From Proteobacteria bacterium bin106 (lineage in GTDB: Bacteria; Bdellovibrionota_B; Oligoflexia; Oligoflexales; Bin106): a stretch of DNA of 64,000 nucleotides. Shown here one piece after another: positions 50,599-60,058 of the stretch. Both the position numbers and the translations under genes were made by a program. Below the pieces are notes generated by a model. The model was given only the letters and a program-made list of their open reading frames with translations. It made no database searches and had not been told where the DNA came from. Numbering within the stretch: the stretch's first letter is position 1; each line of letters begins with the position of its first letter. Location: positions 57,415-121,414 of the forward strand of contig MPNI01000003.1 of the NCBI GenBank assembly GCA_002238945.1. The letters are read 5' to 3'.

Positions 50599-52068
50599 TT
50601 GGAAACACCTGTGAACACACCTTCTGTTAAAGCGCCTTCTGTTAAAGATAACCTTAAACGCGAATACGCTTTTGGGTTTACCACTGATGTGGAAACCATG
50701 ACCTTTCCTAAAGGTTTAAGTGAAGAGGTGATTGAAAAGATATCTTACATCAAAAAAGAACCACCTTTTCTTTTGTCTTATCGCCTGAAAGCTTACAGAC
50801 ACTGGCTTACCATGAAAGAGCCTTCTTGGGCTCTACTTCGTTATCCAACCATTGATTTTGACGATATCATCTATTATGCATCTGCTCAGTCTGATAAAGA
50901 CAAACCTGCATCTTTAGATGAAGTGGATCCCAAGATCCTTGAAACCTTTGAGCGTCTAGGTATTCCTCTATCTGAGCAAAAACGCCTATCTGGAGTGGCA
51001 GTGGATGCCGTCTTTGATAGTGTTTCCTTAGGTACATCTCACCAAGAAGAGCTTGCAAAACATGGTGTGATATTTTGTTCATTTTCTGAGGCTGCAAGCA
51101 AGTATCCTGAGATCATCGAGCAATATCTTGGCACTGTGGTACCTTACAAAGACAATTTCTATAGCGCTCTCAATGCAGCGGTCTTTTCGGATGGCTCTTT
51201 TGTGTATATCCCCAAAGGGGTGCATTGTCCTATGGATCTTTCCACGTATTTTCGTATCAACACACGTGATACCGGACAATTTGAAAGAACATTGATCATT
51301 GCTGAACCTGGCTCTTATGTCAGCTATCTTGAAGGCTGTACAGCACCGATGCGTGATAATAATCAGCTCCATGCTGCTGTGGTGGAGTTAATTGCCCATG
51401 ATCATGCCACCATCAAATACTCCACAGTTCAAAACTGGTATGGAGGTGATGAGCAAGGCCGTGGTGGCATATACAATTTTGTGACAAAAAGAGGATTATG
51501 TAAGGGAAAATCTGCAAAAATCTCTTGGACACAGGTGGAGGCAGGATCTGCCATAACCTGGAAATATCCCAGTGTTATTCTCCGTGGTGATCACTCCACT
51601 GGAGAATTTTATAGCGTTGCCCTCACTCATGACAAAATGCAAGCTGATACCGGTACCAAAATGATCCATTTAGGCAAAAACACTTCTTCAAAAATTCTTT
51701 CTAAGGGTATTTCTTGTGATGAATCGGTGAATTCTTATCGTGGAGTGGTGAGTATGGGACAAAAAGCTACAGGTTCCAAAAACTACACCTGCTGTGATTC
51801 CATGCTTGTGGGACATAACAGCTCTGCCAATACCTTTCCATATATCAATTCACGCCATCCTGATTCGGTTATTGAACATGAAGCATCGGTATCGAAAATG
51901 AACGCTGAACAGATGTTTTTTCTCACATCTCGAGGTCTTTCCCATGAACAATCTGTGAGTTTGATGATCAACGGCTTCTGCAAAGAAGTCTTCAACACCT
52001 TACCTGCAGAATTCGCTGTAGAGGCTGTCAAACTTCTTGAAATGAAACTCGAAAATAGCATTGGCTAA
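50599..52068 (+). CDS. sufB: Fe-S cluster assembly protein SufB
   Basis: [58 protein letters not shown]. Confidence 0.96.
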   Translation: METPVNTPSVKAPSVKDNLKREYAFGFTTDVETMTFPKGLSEEVIEKISYIKKEPPFLLSYRLKAYRHWLTMKEPSWALLRYPTIDFDDIIYYASAQSDKDKPASLDEVDPKILETFERLGIPLSEQKRLSGVAVDAVFDSVSLGTSHQEELAKHGVIFCSFSEAASKYPEIIEQYLGTVVPYKDNFYSALNAAVFSDGSFVYIPKGVHCPMDLSTYFRINTRDTGQFERTLIIAEPGSYVSYLEGCTAPMRDNNQLHAAVVELIAHDHATIKYSTVQNWYGGDEQGRGGIYNFVTKRGLCKGKSAKISWTQVEAGSAITWKYPSVILRGDHSTGEFYSVALTHDKMQADTGTKMIHLGKNTSSKILSKGISCDESVNSYRGVVSMGQKATGSKNYTCCDSMLVGHNSSANTFPYINSRHPDSVIEHEASVSKMNAEQMFFLTSRGLSHEQSVSLMINGFCKEVFNTLPAEFAVEAVKLLEMKLENSIG

Positions 52069-52217
52069 TACTCATACTCATACTCATACTTATACTCATA
52101 AAAGAGTTTTCATGATACATTGACTCTTTTCTGTGCTTTATTTTATCTTACAAACAAGCTAATAAACCTAACTCGAGCTTTTTAAAAAAACATCCAGCTT
52201 CATCATAAAATCTTTGC

Positions 52218-52994
52218 TTGGGATCACTCATGCTCACCGTCTCAAATCTTCATGTTGATGTGGAATCTCACCCTATTCTGCGTGGTATTGATCTAACGGT
52301 TAAACCAGGAGAAATTCATGCCATCATGGGCCCTAACGGTTCAGGAAAAAGTACTTTAGGCAAAGTTATTGCTGGCGACCCAACCTTTTTTGTGAGCAAA
52401 GGTGAGATGGAATTTATGGTCAATTTCAAAAAAAAATCTTTACTCAAACTAGCTCCTGAAGAGCGAGCTCATCAAGGTATTTTTCTTAGCTTCCAATATC
52501 CACCAGAAATTGTGGGTGTCAATAACCGTGAATTTCTCCGTGCTAGCTTCAATGCCACCTGTACAGGACAAGGTATTGAAGAGCTTGATGAGATAGCTTT
52601 TGATGAATTGCTCAAAGAGAAAATAGCAGCATTGGATATGAAAGAGGATTTTCTCAAACGTGAACTCAACGTGGATTTTTCTGGTGGTGAAAAAAAACGC
52701 AATGAAATATTACAACTTGCCGTACTGTCTCCTAAACTGGCTATTTTAGATGAAATCGATTCAGGGCTTGATATCGATGCTCTCAAAACGGTAGCTCATT
52801 ACCTCAAACATCAACATAGCAGCGACAAAGCTATGATTCTGATCACTCATTACAACCGCTTTCTTGAACTGCTCAAACCTGATGTGATACATGTTATCCA
52901 TAACGGAAGGATTGTTCTCTCAGGGGATGAGTCTTTAGCAAGAAGCATCGAAGATAAAGGCTATGAACATGTGCTATCATCCTCCAAAGCTTAG
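52218..52994 (+). CDS. sufC: Fe-S assembly ATPase SufC
   Basis: IMGPNGSGKSTLGKVIAG Walker A, FSGGEKKRNEILQLAVLSPKLAILDEIDSGLDIDALK. Confidence 0.96.
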   Translation: MGSLMLTVSNLHVDVESHPILRGIDLTVKPGEIHAIMGPNGSGKSTLGKVIAGDPTFFVSKGEMEFMVNFKKKSLLKLAPEERAHQGIFLSFQYPPEIVGVNNREFLRASFNATCTGQGIEELDEIAFDELLKEKIAALDMKEDFLKRELNVDFSGGEKKRNEILQLAVLSPKLAILDEIDSGLDIDALKTVAHYLKHQHSSDKAMILITHYNRFLELLKPDVIHVIHNGRIVLSGDESLARSIEDKGYEHVLSSSKA

Positions 52995-53019
52995 GCCCTT
53001 CTTTGCATATGAGTGCCCT

Positions 53020-53067
53020 AGTTAACGTATTAGTTAACGTATTAGTTAACGTATTAGTTACTGTATG
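53020..53067. repeat. 4 x 12-nt tandem repeat (agttaacgtatt) in the sufC-sufD gap
   Basis: agttaacgtatt x3, agttactgtatg. Confidence 0.9.
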
Positions 53068-53074
53068 AGCTATT

Positions 53075-53191
53075 GTTTTAGCCTGTTGTTTTGGCACGTT
53101 ATTTTAGCACATTGTTTTAGCACATTATTTTAGCACATTATTTTAGCACATTATTTTAGCACATTATTTTAGCACGTTGTGCTAGCCCATT
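53075..53191. repeat. 9 x 13-nt tandem repeat (attttagcacatt) in the sufC-sufD gap
   Basis: Nine consecutive 13-mers, four of them identical, outer copies progressively divergent. Confidence 0.93.
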
Positions 53192-53202
53192 ATAGTTAAC
53201 CA

Positions 53203-54639
53203 TTGTATTTTTCATCATTTCACACATCACTTCTGCGTATTATGCCCAACCTAACTTTTCAGCACAATTTCAGCAAAGCTTGGCAAGATCTTAACAAAGA
53301 TCATGCCAAAAGCTCTACTAGCCCTAAAACTAGCTCTACAAACAGCTCTACTAACAACCATGCTCTTATCCAGCATCGCAAACAAGCCATGCTTAAGCTA
53401 AAAGATACTCACTGGCCTTCTAAAAAAGATGAAGCCTGGGTATTCACCTACCCAGCAACTCGCTTTCTACAACAGCATACCTACTCTGTTGCTCACTCTC
53501 TCAATAAAATCAGCTTAGATAACACCACATCTTTGGATCGTAAACCAGAGTCTTTATGGGATAAAGCATGGACCTTTTATTTTTATAATGGAAAGCTTCA
53601 GCCCACTGATAACACAGAACATTATAACCACTCTGAGTACATGAGCGACTCCATAAGCTGTGAAACCATGGCACAAGCCTTAGAAAGGCAACCTGATCTT
53701 TATAAGGATTTTTTCAAACACGTGAGTGCATATCTCTCACCTTCTCCGTTTTATACCCTATGTCATTCCTTGTTAAACCATGCCTATGTTATCACCATTC
53801 ACCGCGACCTTCCCCAGCCACTACAGCTTTATTTTGATTATCACTACACTTCTGAAAGCGAAATAGCTTCTCCTTATATCCTTATCATCAGCAAAGCCAC
53901 AAGCAGTCTTCGTCTCCATGAACACCATAACAGTGTGAAATCTCCTTATGCTGGTTTTTCCAATATGGTTATGGATATATCTTTACAACCACACAGCTCC
54001 ATCATACATTCCAGTACTGTGGAGCTATCTCCATCCTGTCGCTTTATACGTTCAAGCCATGTTCTACAAGAATCATCCAGCTGCTATAAGCACCTGAGCT
54101 TTCATTCCGACTCTCAGCTATCACGTCATGATTTAGCTGTTTTACTCAAAGGAGAGGCCAGTGAGACTCATCTTGATGGAGTCTATATCAATGCTCACCA
54201 TCTGGATCACCACATTCACGCTCTTCATGTGGGAAAGAAAACGGTGAGTAAACAGAATTACAAAGGCATCACCTATGGCTTTGGTCATTCCATATTTGAT
54301 GGTAAAATGCATATCAAACAATCAGGCGAAGAAGCTGATGCTCACCTCCTCAATCATAATTTGTTGCTAGATCATACAGCACGTGTGGATACAAAACCTG
54401 AGTTAATCAGTCATTATGACGATGTGAAAGCTGTACATGGTGCAACTATTTCCAATCTTCGTGCTGATAATCTATGGTATCTCAAAAGTCGAGGTATCAA
54501 AGAAAAAACAGCTAAACGACTCCTTACGAGCGGCTTTTTTTATGCCATATTAAAACGTTGGCCAAAAGTATGTGATCTTTCTTATTCCAAAAAGAAACTT
54601 ACCTTTATTGAAGAGAGAGCCTCTACACAGCAACTTTAA
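53203..54639 (+). CDS. sufD: Fe-S cluster assembly protein SufD
   Basis: KGEASETHLDGVYI, HGATISNLRADNLWYLKSRGIKEKTAKRLLTSGF; SufBD core. Confidence 0.9.
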   Translation: MYFSSFHTSLLRIMPNLTFQHNFSKAWQDLNKDHAKSSTSPKTSSTNSSTNNHALIQHRKQAMLKLKDTHWPSKKDEAWVFTYPATRFLQQHTYSVAHSLNKISLDNTTSLDRKPESLWDKAWTFYFYNGKLQPTDNTEHYNHSEYMSDSISCETMAQALERQPDLYKDFFKHVSAYLSPSPFYTLCHSLLNHAYVITIHRDLPQPLQLYFDYHYTSESEIASPYILIISKATSSLRLHEHHNSVKSPYAGFSNMVMDISLQPHSSIIHSSTVELSPSCRFIRSSHVLQESSSCYKHLSFHSDSQLSRHDLAVLLKGEASETHLDGVYINAHHLDHHIHALHVGKKTVSKQNYKGITYGFGHSIFDGKMHIKQSGEEADAHLLNHNLLLDHTARVDTKPELISHYDDVKAVHGATISNLRADNLWYLKSRGIKEKTAKRLLTSGFFYAILKRWPKVCDLSYSKKKLTFIEERASTQQL

Positions 54640-54684
54640 ACCCACTGTCAACCATCCCTATGATCATATAGTGAACCCACACCC

Positions 54685-55242
54685 ATGAGCTTTGTTGATA
54701 TCCGCATGCAAGACACCCCTAATCCTCGGGCACGTAAATACATTCTCAGCCAAGATATCAAAGCTGAGGGAAAAGTATCTTACCAAGATCCTGCCCATTG
54801 CCAACATGTGCCTATGGCTCATGCGTTGTTATTAATCGAAGACATTGCTCAGGTGCATTTTTTTGAAAACGTGATCACTTTAACCCAAAAAAAAGAGCTG
54901 GACCAACAAGCCATGGACCAGCAAGTTAAAGAGATTATCGAAGAGACTTTCCCTCACCACGATCCTCATTTTGTGGAACGTCTTGATGCCCCAACCCTTA
55001 GCCGCGAGCAACTTAGCGAAGAGATCATCGAAATTGAAGATATTCTTGATGCCACTATTCGCCCTAGCTTACAGATGGATGGCGGAGATGTGGAAGTGCT
55101 TGAGGTAAGTGGTGATATCATCAGCGTACGCTACCTAGGAGCATGTGGAGGCTGTCCCAGTGCTTTTGAAGGCACTCTTCAGGCCATGAAATATGCCATC
55201 AGTGACGGCTTAGGACGTAACATAGATGTAGTAGCTGTATAA
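54685..55242 (+). CDS. NifU/Nfu-type Fe-S scaffold (Nfu_N + NifU C-terminal)
   Basis: MQDTPNPRARKYI..., RPSLQMDGGDVEVLEVSGDIISVRYLGACGGCPSAFEGTL. Confidence 0.92.
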   Translation: MSFVDIRMQDTPNPRARKYILSQDIKAEGKVSYQDPAHCQHVPMAHALLLIEDIAQVHFFENVITLTQKKELDQQAMDQQVKEIIEETFPHHDPHFVERLDAPTLSREQLSEEIIEIEDILDATIRPSLQMDGGDVEVLEVSGDIISVRYLGACGGCPSAFEGTLQAMKYAISDGLGRNIDVVAV

Positions 55243-55377
55243 AGAGCTGTATAAGAGCTGTATAAAGAGCTATATAAAAAACTATAAAAAAACCGGATAT
55301 ATCAGAATATCAAACTCTGCATATCTTATCCCATACATGGATTCCATACACTTTACTTGAAATGAAAGGTATTTTTT

Positions 55378-56478
55378 GTGGCACTGGTGTCATCACAAAC
55401 CATAGCAAAGGATTTTTCATCCTTTCAAAGCACTTACGAGTATATGCATAGCCGACTCAAGTCGTTGATGCCTGAGGCAGAAATTGCTCTCAAATCAGAA
55501 ATGGTGATGGCTATTCATAAGATGAAAAAGGAAAAAAATGTCTTGATTCTCGGACATAACTACATGGAACCTGCCCTGTATCATGCCGTGGCAGATATCT
55601 GTGGGGATTCTTTGAAACTGGCAAGGCAAGGTGCGAGTTCATCACATACCACCATTATGGTATGTGGAGTGCGTTTTATGGCTGAGACAGCGAAAATCCT
55701 TTCACCACACAAAACCATTCTCCTTCCCAACCACAAAGCTGGTTGCTCACTGGCTGCTTCCATGACAGGTGAGGATATTCGCCACTTAAGACAACTCTAT
55801 CCAGGTGTTCCAGTGGTCAGTTATGTCAACACCTACGCTGATGTTAAAGCTGAATCAGATATATGTTGTACCAGCTCTAATGCTGTTGCTGTGGTTAACG
55901 CACTAAGTAGCGATATGGTGATTTTTGTACCTGATCGCTACCTTGCAGCCAATGTGGCACAACAAACTGGCAAACAGCTTATTGTTGCCCAAAAAGAGGC
56001 TCACTCCTCATCTGTCAAAACCACTACCATCACAGGCTCATCATCTTCTGATAACACCATGATCACCTGGAATGGCACCTGTGAGGTTCATGAGAAATTC
56101 GAAGTGGATGATATTAACCAGATCAAAGCTCAATATGGCGACTCTGTTGCCATATTAGCTCACCCAGAATGTTCTTTAGACGTATGTGAGGCAGCAGATT
56201 TCTCTGGTTCCACATCATCTATGATCGACTTTGTCCAAAACACCAAAGCCTCCCGTTATCTTCTTCTTACCGAATGTGCTATGGCTGATAATATCATTGC
56301 CCAAAACCCACAAAAAGAACTGCTAAGAATGTGCTCTTATCGTTGTCCCCATATGGCAACCATCACTTTACCTATGGTGCTACATTGCCTAGAAACCTTC
56401 ACAGAAAACATAGATCTCGATCCCACGATACAAAAACAGGCCTTTAAAGCTTTAAAACGCATGACTGAAATAGGATAA
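55378..56478 (+). CDS. nadA: Quinolinate synthase A
   Basis: ILGHNYMEPALYHAVADICGDSL, VCGVRFMAETAKIL, NTYADVKAESDICCTSSNAV, HPECSLDV. Confidence 0.94.
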   Translation: MALVSSQTIAKDFSSFQSTYEYMHSRLKSLMPEAEIALKSEMVMAIHKMKKEKNVLILGHNYMEPALYHAVADICGDSLKLARQGASSSHTTIMVCGVRFMAETAKILSPHKTILLPNHKAGCSLAASMTGEDIRHLRQLYPGVPVVSYVNTYADVKAESDICCTSSNAVAVVNALSSDMVIFVPDRYLAANVAQQTGKQLIVAQKEAHSSSVKTTTITGSSSSDNTMITWNGTCEVHEKFEVDDINQIKAQYGDSVAILAHPECSLDVCEAADFSGSTSSMIDFVQNTKASRYLLLTECAMADNIIAQNPQKELLRMCSYRCPHMATITLPMVLHCLETFTENIDLDPTIQKQAFKALKRMTEIG

Positions 56479-56545
56479 TCACCCACTCACATCCACAACA
56501 ACTACACATAACCAACATAACCAACCACAAGAACTCACTTACAAC

Positions 56546-57256
56546 ATGAATTATGATGATCTCATCTTATTACAAAAAGATGTCCATCCTTCCTTTCAAC
56601 AGATCCTCAGTGTGTCAACACTGAAGCCTGCTTGGCAAAGTATTGCAGCAAGAATTCAGCACGATACCAGCAAACATCTTACCTTATGGCCTGAGCCAGA
56701 AAACATCTTATCGGCACTCACATACCGATCTGTTCAAGACACCCAAGTGATCATCGTCGGACAAGACCCCTACCATCAACCCCATCAAGCTCATGGCTTA
56801 GCTTTTTCTGTAAAAAACACCCAACCAGCTCCCCCTTCACTGCGCCATATTCTCAAAGAACTCACAGCTGACCTCAACTTACCACCCCACTCTTCACACT
56901 GTTTGATTCCATGGGCCAAACAAGGAGTACTACTGATAAACCGTATTCTTACGGTTGTAGAAAAAAAACCTCTCAGCCACTCAAACATCGGCTGGGAAGA
57001 TATCACCGCACATCTTCTCAAAACTCTTGCAAAAGAGCTCACACACTTGGTGTTTATTTTATGGGGCTTGCAAGCACAAACCATCCTCGGCATAATCCAA
57101 CCTTATATTCACAAACAAGGACACCACATCATCCAATCCCCTCATCCCTCACCTTTATCAGCCTACCGAGGATTTTTTGGCTCAAAGCCTTTTAGCCAAG
57201 CCAACGAGTTTCTTACAAAACATCACAAAGATCCTATTGATTGGCCATTACCATAA
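56546..57256 (+). CDS. ung: Uracil-DNA glycosylase
   Basis: VIIVGQDPYHQPHQAHGLAFSV, LLINRILTV, LVFILWGLQAQ, SPHPSPLSAYRGFFGSKPFSQAN. Confidence 0.96.
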   Translation: MNYDDLILLQKDVHPSFQQILSVSTLKPAWQSIAARIQHDTSKHLTLWPEPENILSALTYRSVQDTQVIIVGQDPYHQPHQAHGLAFSVKNTQPAPPSLRHILKELTADLNLPPHSSHCLIPWAKQGVLLINRILTVVEKKPLSHSNIGWEDITAHLLKTLAKELTHLVFILWGLQAQTILGIIQPYIHKQGHHIIQSPHPSPLSAYRGFFGSKPFSQANEFLTKHHKDPIDWPLP

Positions 57257-57705
57257 ATGCCTAAGGAAAACGTGATATCCATCCTACCCATATGGGAAAG
57301 TACACACATAGAAAAAATAACGCTGGAAAAAACAACATAAAAAATACCATGGTATACCAACCACGCTTCTGTTTACGTCTATCCTCTTCAGACAGTTCCA
57401 CTGTGTATTTGGCTGATAACGTTTCACTCATCACAACACTCCTTTTTTATGTTTCTTCATTTCTTTCCCTTACCAACTCTTTTAGCTCTCTTAAGATGAA
57501 CTCACAGTACGGCTAACCACACAGTTCTTTCAAGCTTTAAAACTTAAGCCAATCTTAAACAAAAATGATCATAAATACACCATGATGATAGCGAGGCGCA
57601 ATGAGCTCATGTCAACAAACGAGTCTCCATAAGCTCTCATCTTTGTGCATGTGTTACATAAACATATGAACTAGGGACTTCTCTATGAGAAGGACTTTTT
57701 AAACA

Positions 57706-58632
57706 CTATGGTATGTACTTAACCATTTCTAAGGGTTTGATTCTGCCAAAAATCAAATTATAACGATTGTGCTTACGCCACAATACGATATTGTAAGTAT
57801 CTGTTTCAAAAGGAAAATACTCAATACTTTTGTATTTTTCAGGCTCAGATGAAGGCAAATAATTGTTATCTGACTCAAAACTATAATGAGCCAACACATC
57901 TTTTCTATTCACATATTCACGGACCACTTCAATACGGGTTTCAAGACCATCTTTTGAAACCACCTCTTGTTCTCGTTCTACAATATCTTTACCACCCAAT
58001 AATCGACTATAAACCACTAAAGAAATCACAACTGCATCATAATCTAAGGCTGAAGCACCCTGTAAAGACCAATGGCTTTCCGGCATAGCCAAAAAATCCA
58101 CATCCCATGAAAGCTTGGGATGATTCAAAAAATACTCTTTGACATCCGAACGAGCTGTAGTTAAAAGATCAAGCCTCTCATTAGGACGTGCTTCAATCAT
58201 TTCTGTTTCATAAGTTAAAACACTGGTGGGATCAAAGTTGACTTTTTTTTCAGGTAAAAACAAACCACCTATCACCACACATAAAAAAAGAATCGTACCA
58301 TAAATCACACCTTGACGTATGCGACGACGACGTAAGCTGTCACGCTCATGCAAACTCATTTCATTTTCTACTTGCTGATCCTGGTTTTCTATGGAGTCCA
58401 TTTTCTGTGCTAAAGCACGCATTTTCCCCCATTCACTTTCATGAAGATAAAGACCCCCAAGAACACTCTGAAGACGGCCCCTTGATTCTCGAAAATGAGA
58501 AACATACTTAGAAAAATCCGGCTCTTTAAAATATCCCGTACAGGTGTCAGCCAAGGATGGATCATAATCTTGATTAAGAAATCCCTCCAAGTTAGCATAA
58601 AACAGTACATCCTCATCAAGACCAGACATCAA
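57706..58632 (-). CDS. Single-TM protein, putative anti-sigma factor
   Basis: Cytoplasmic N-terminus, TM GVIYGTILFLCVVIGGLFL, C-terminal extracytoplasmic domain; directly downstream of the sigma-like gene. Confidence 0.5.
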   Translation of the reverse strand: MMSGLDEDVLFYANLEGFLNQDYDPSLADTCTGYFKEPDFSKYVSHFRESRGRLQSVLGGLYLHESEWGKMRALAQKMDSIENQDQQVENEMSLHERDSLRRRRIRQGVIYGTILFLCVVIGGLFLPEKKVNFDPTSVLTYETEMIEARPNERLDLLTTARSDVKEYFLNHPKLSWDVDFLAMPESHWSLQGASALDYDAVVISLVVYSRLLGGKDIVEREQEVVSKDGLETRIEVVREYVNRKDVLAHYSFESDNNYLPSSEPEKYKSIEYFPFETDTYNIVLWRKHNRYNLIFGRIKPLEMVKYIP

Positions 58633-58739
58633 CCGTAATACTCCTCTCCATCTAACGTTCTAAGCCTAATCCTTTTCTTCATCTAAAACCATACATCTAA
58701 GACAACAAACCTACATAACACTCACTTACAAAACCAGCG

Positions 58740-59342
58740 TTAAAAAGATTGCGCCATCAACTGCAAACGACCATGAGCTAACAGCTTTAAAATGTTCTCT
58801 TCTTTTTTGTCACCAATAACCCAACCACATTCTGCTTTCGATAATCCAAAATGATCACATAAAATCAAAACAGCACGCTCTTTAAGGCTCAAAGAAGATA
58901 ACACCAGACTAAACAATAAACCTTCTTTTTGCTCAGTTACAGTATCCAAAACATCACCAGAAGATGTGGTACTATCACCACCCTCTGCTGTTGCATTCTC
59001 TTGCTCTGAATGCTCTGAAGCACTGGAATCTTGGCTTGCAGACACATCATCAGCAGCACTCATTAATTCAAAAGCTCCTTCCTGCCTACTGATCAAACTC
59101 CACATCTTTTGAAATACTGTCACTAATCCCTGACCATCATCTCCTCGTGGCACAGGAAGGTCTTCAGCAAAAGATTTATACGTAGAATACACACACTCCG
59201 AACTATACTCACGATTAAAGGTAAGTCCATAAGCAAACTGAAACGCTTGATCTGCATGAACCAGTAAATCTTGAGAAAAATAATCCACACTTGATGGAGG
59301 ACCAGATGAAGAATAGATCACACTACACTCTCCGCTTTGCAT
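58740..59342 (-). CDS. Putative divergent ECF-type sigma factor
   Basis: DLLVHADQAFQFAYGLTFNREYSSECVYSTYKSFAEDL resembles region 2; LVLSSLSLKERAVLILCDHFGLSKAECGWVIG resembles region 4; acidic linker between. Confidence 0.55.
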   Translation of the reverse strand: MQSGECSVIYSSSGPPSSVDYFSQDLLVHADQAFQFAYGLTFNREYSSECVYSTYKSFAEDLPVPRGDDGQGLVTVFQKMWSLISRQEGAFELMSAADDVSASQDSSASEHSEQENATAEGGDSTTSSGDVLDTVTEQKEGLLFSLVLSSLSLKERAVLILCDHFGLSKAECGWVIGDKKEENILKLLAHGRLQLMAQSF

Positions 59343-60058
59343 TCTAGCTCGTTTTTCATTCTAGCTCGCTTTGCATTCTAGCTTTTTATTCTCAATTACC
59401 CGCAGCCTTCGATTAACAAGCTTTACCCATAAAGAGTTCGTATTATAGCTACTATTTCGTATAGCTACTATATAAAGTCATCATAAAGTCATCATAAAGT
59501 CTTCTCTCTTCGTATGTCTATAAAAGTTTATCTACATATACACGCATATATGATTCAGTCTAGCACAGCACCATGTTATCCAGTGTTATCCAGTTAGGCA
59601 GGACGAGAAAGCGCTTATGGTTTCCGCTTACACCTCCATACTTTACAACTCAATTTGCAAACACAAAGGGCTGCATCAACATATATCATCGGTACAAAAA
59701 CCCCAAACACGACACCCACTACCTCAACACATCCCATCATATTTCTGCTAAGCCTACTCAGATTACCAACGTATCAAACACATTGTGTTAAACAAGCAAG
59801 TGCAGGATTTTTACCAATCATAGCTAGGCTATTTTAAACCTATCAGCAGGGATATGATAAACTCAAAAAGCTATCTTTTTTTCATGTCTCAACACCTTAT
59901 CATCACTTCCAGCTGATTTATGATTCATTTTGACATAGCTGCTTTCAAAATAGCTGCTTTGAACACAGCTAAAATGCTTCTTTTGCCTTTAACCACCATC
60001 ATATTCCCCAAGTTAAGCATCCCCCACTCTATACATCCTTACTACCTATTATTTTGGA

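Noticed and set aside
53075-53191. CRISPR array
   Set aside because: Repeats are only 13 nt, directly abutting, with no unique spacers and no cas genes; it is a tandem array.
57672-57700. Terminator-like hairpin after the putative anti-sigma gene
   Set aside because: Only a ~6-bp stem (CTTCTC/GAGAAG) and the T-run is on the wrong strand for that gene.
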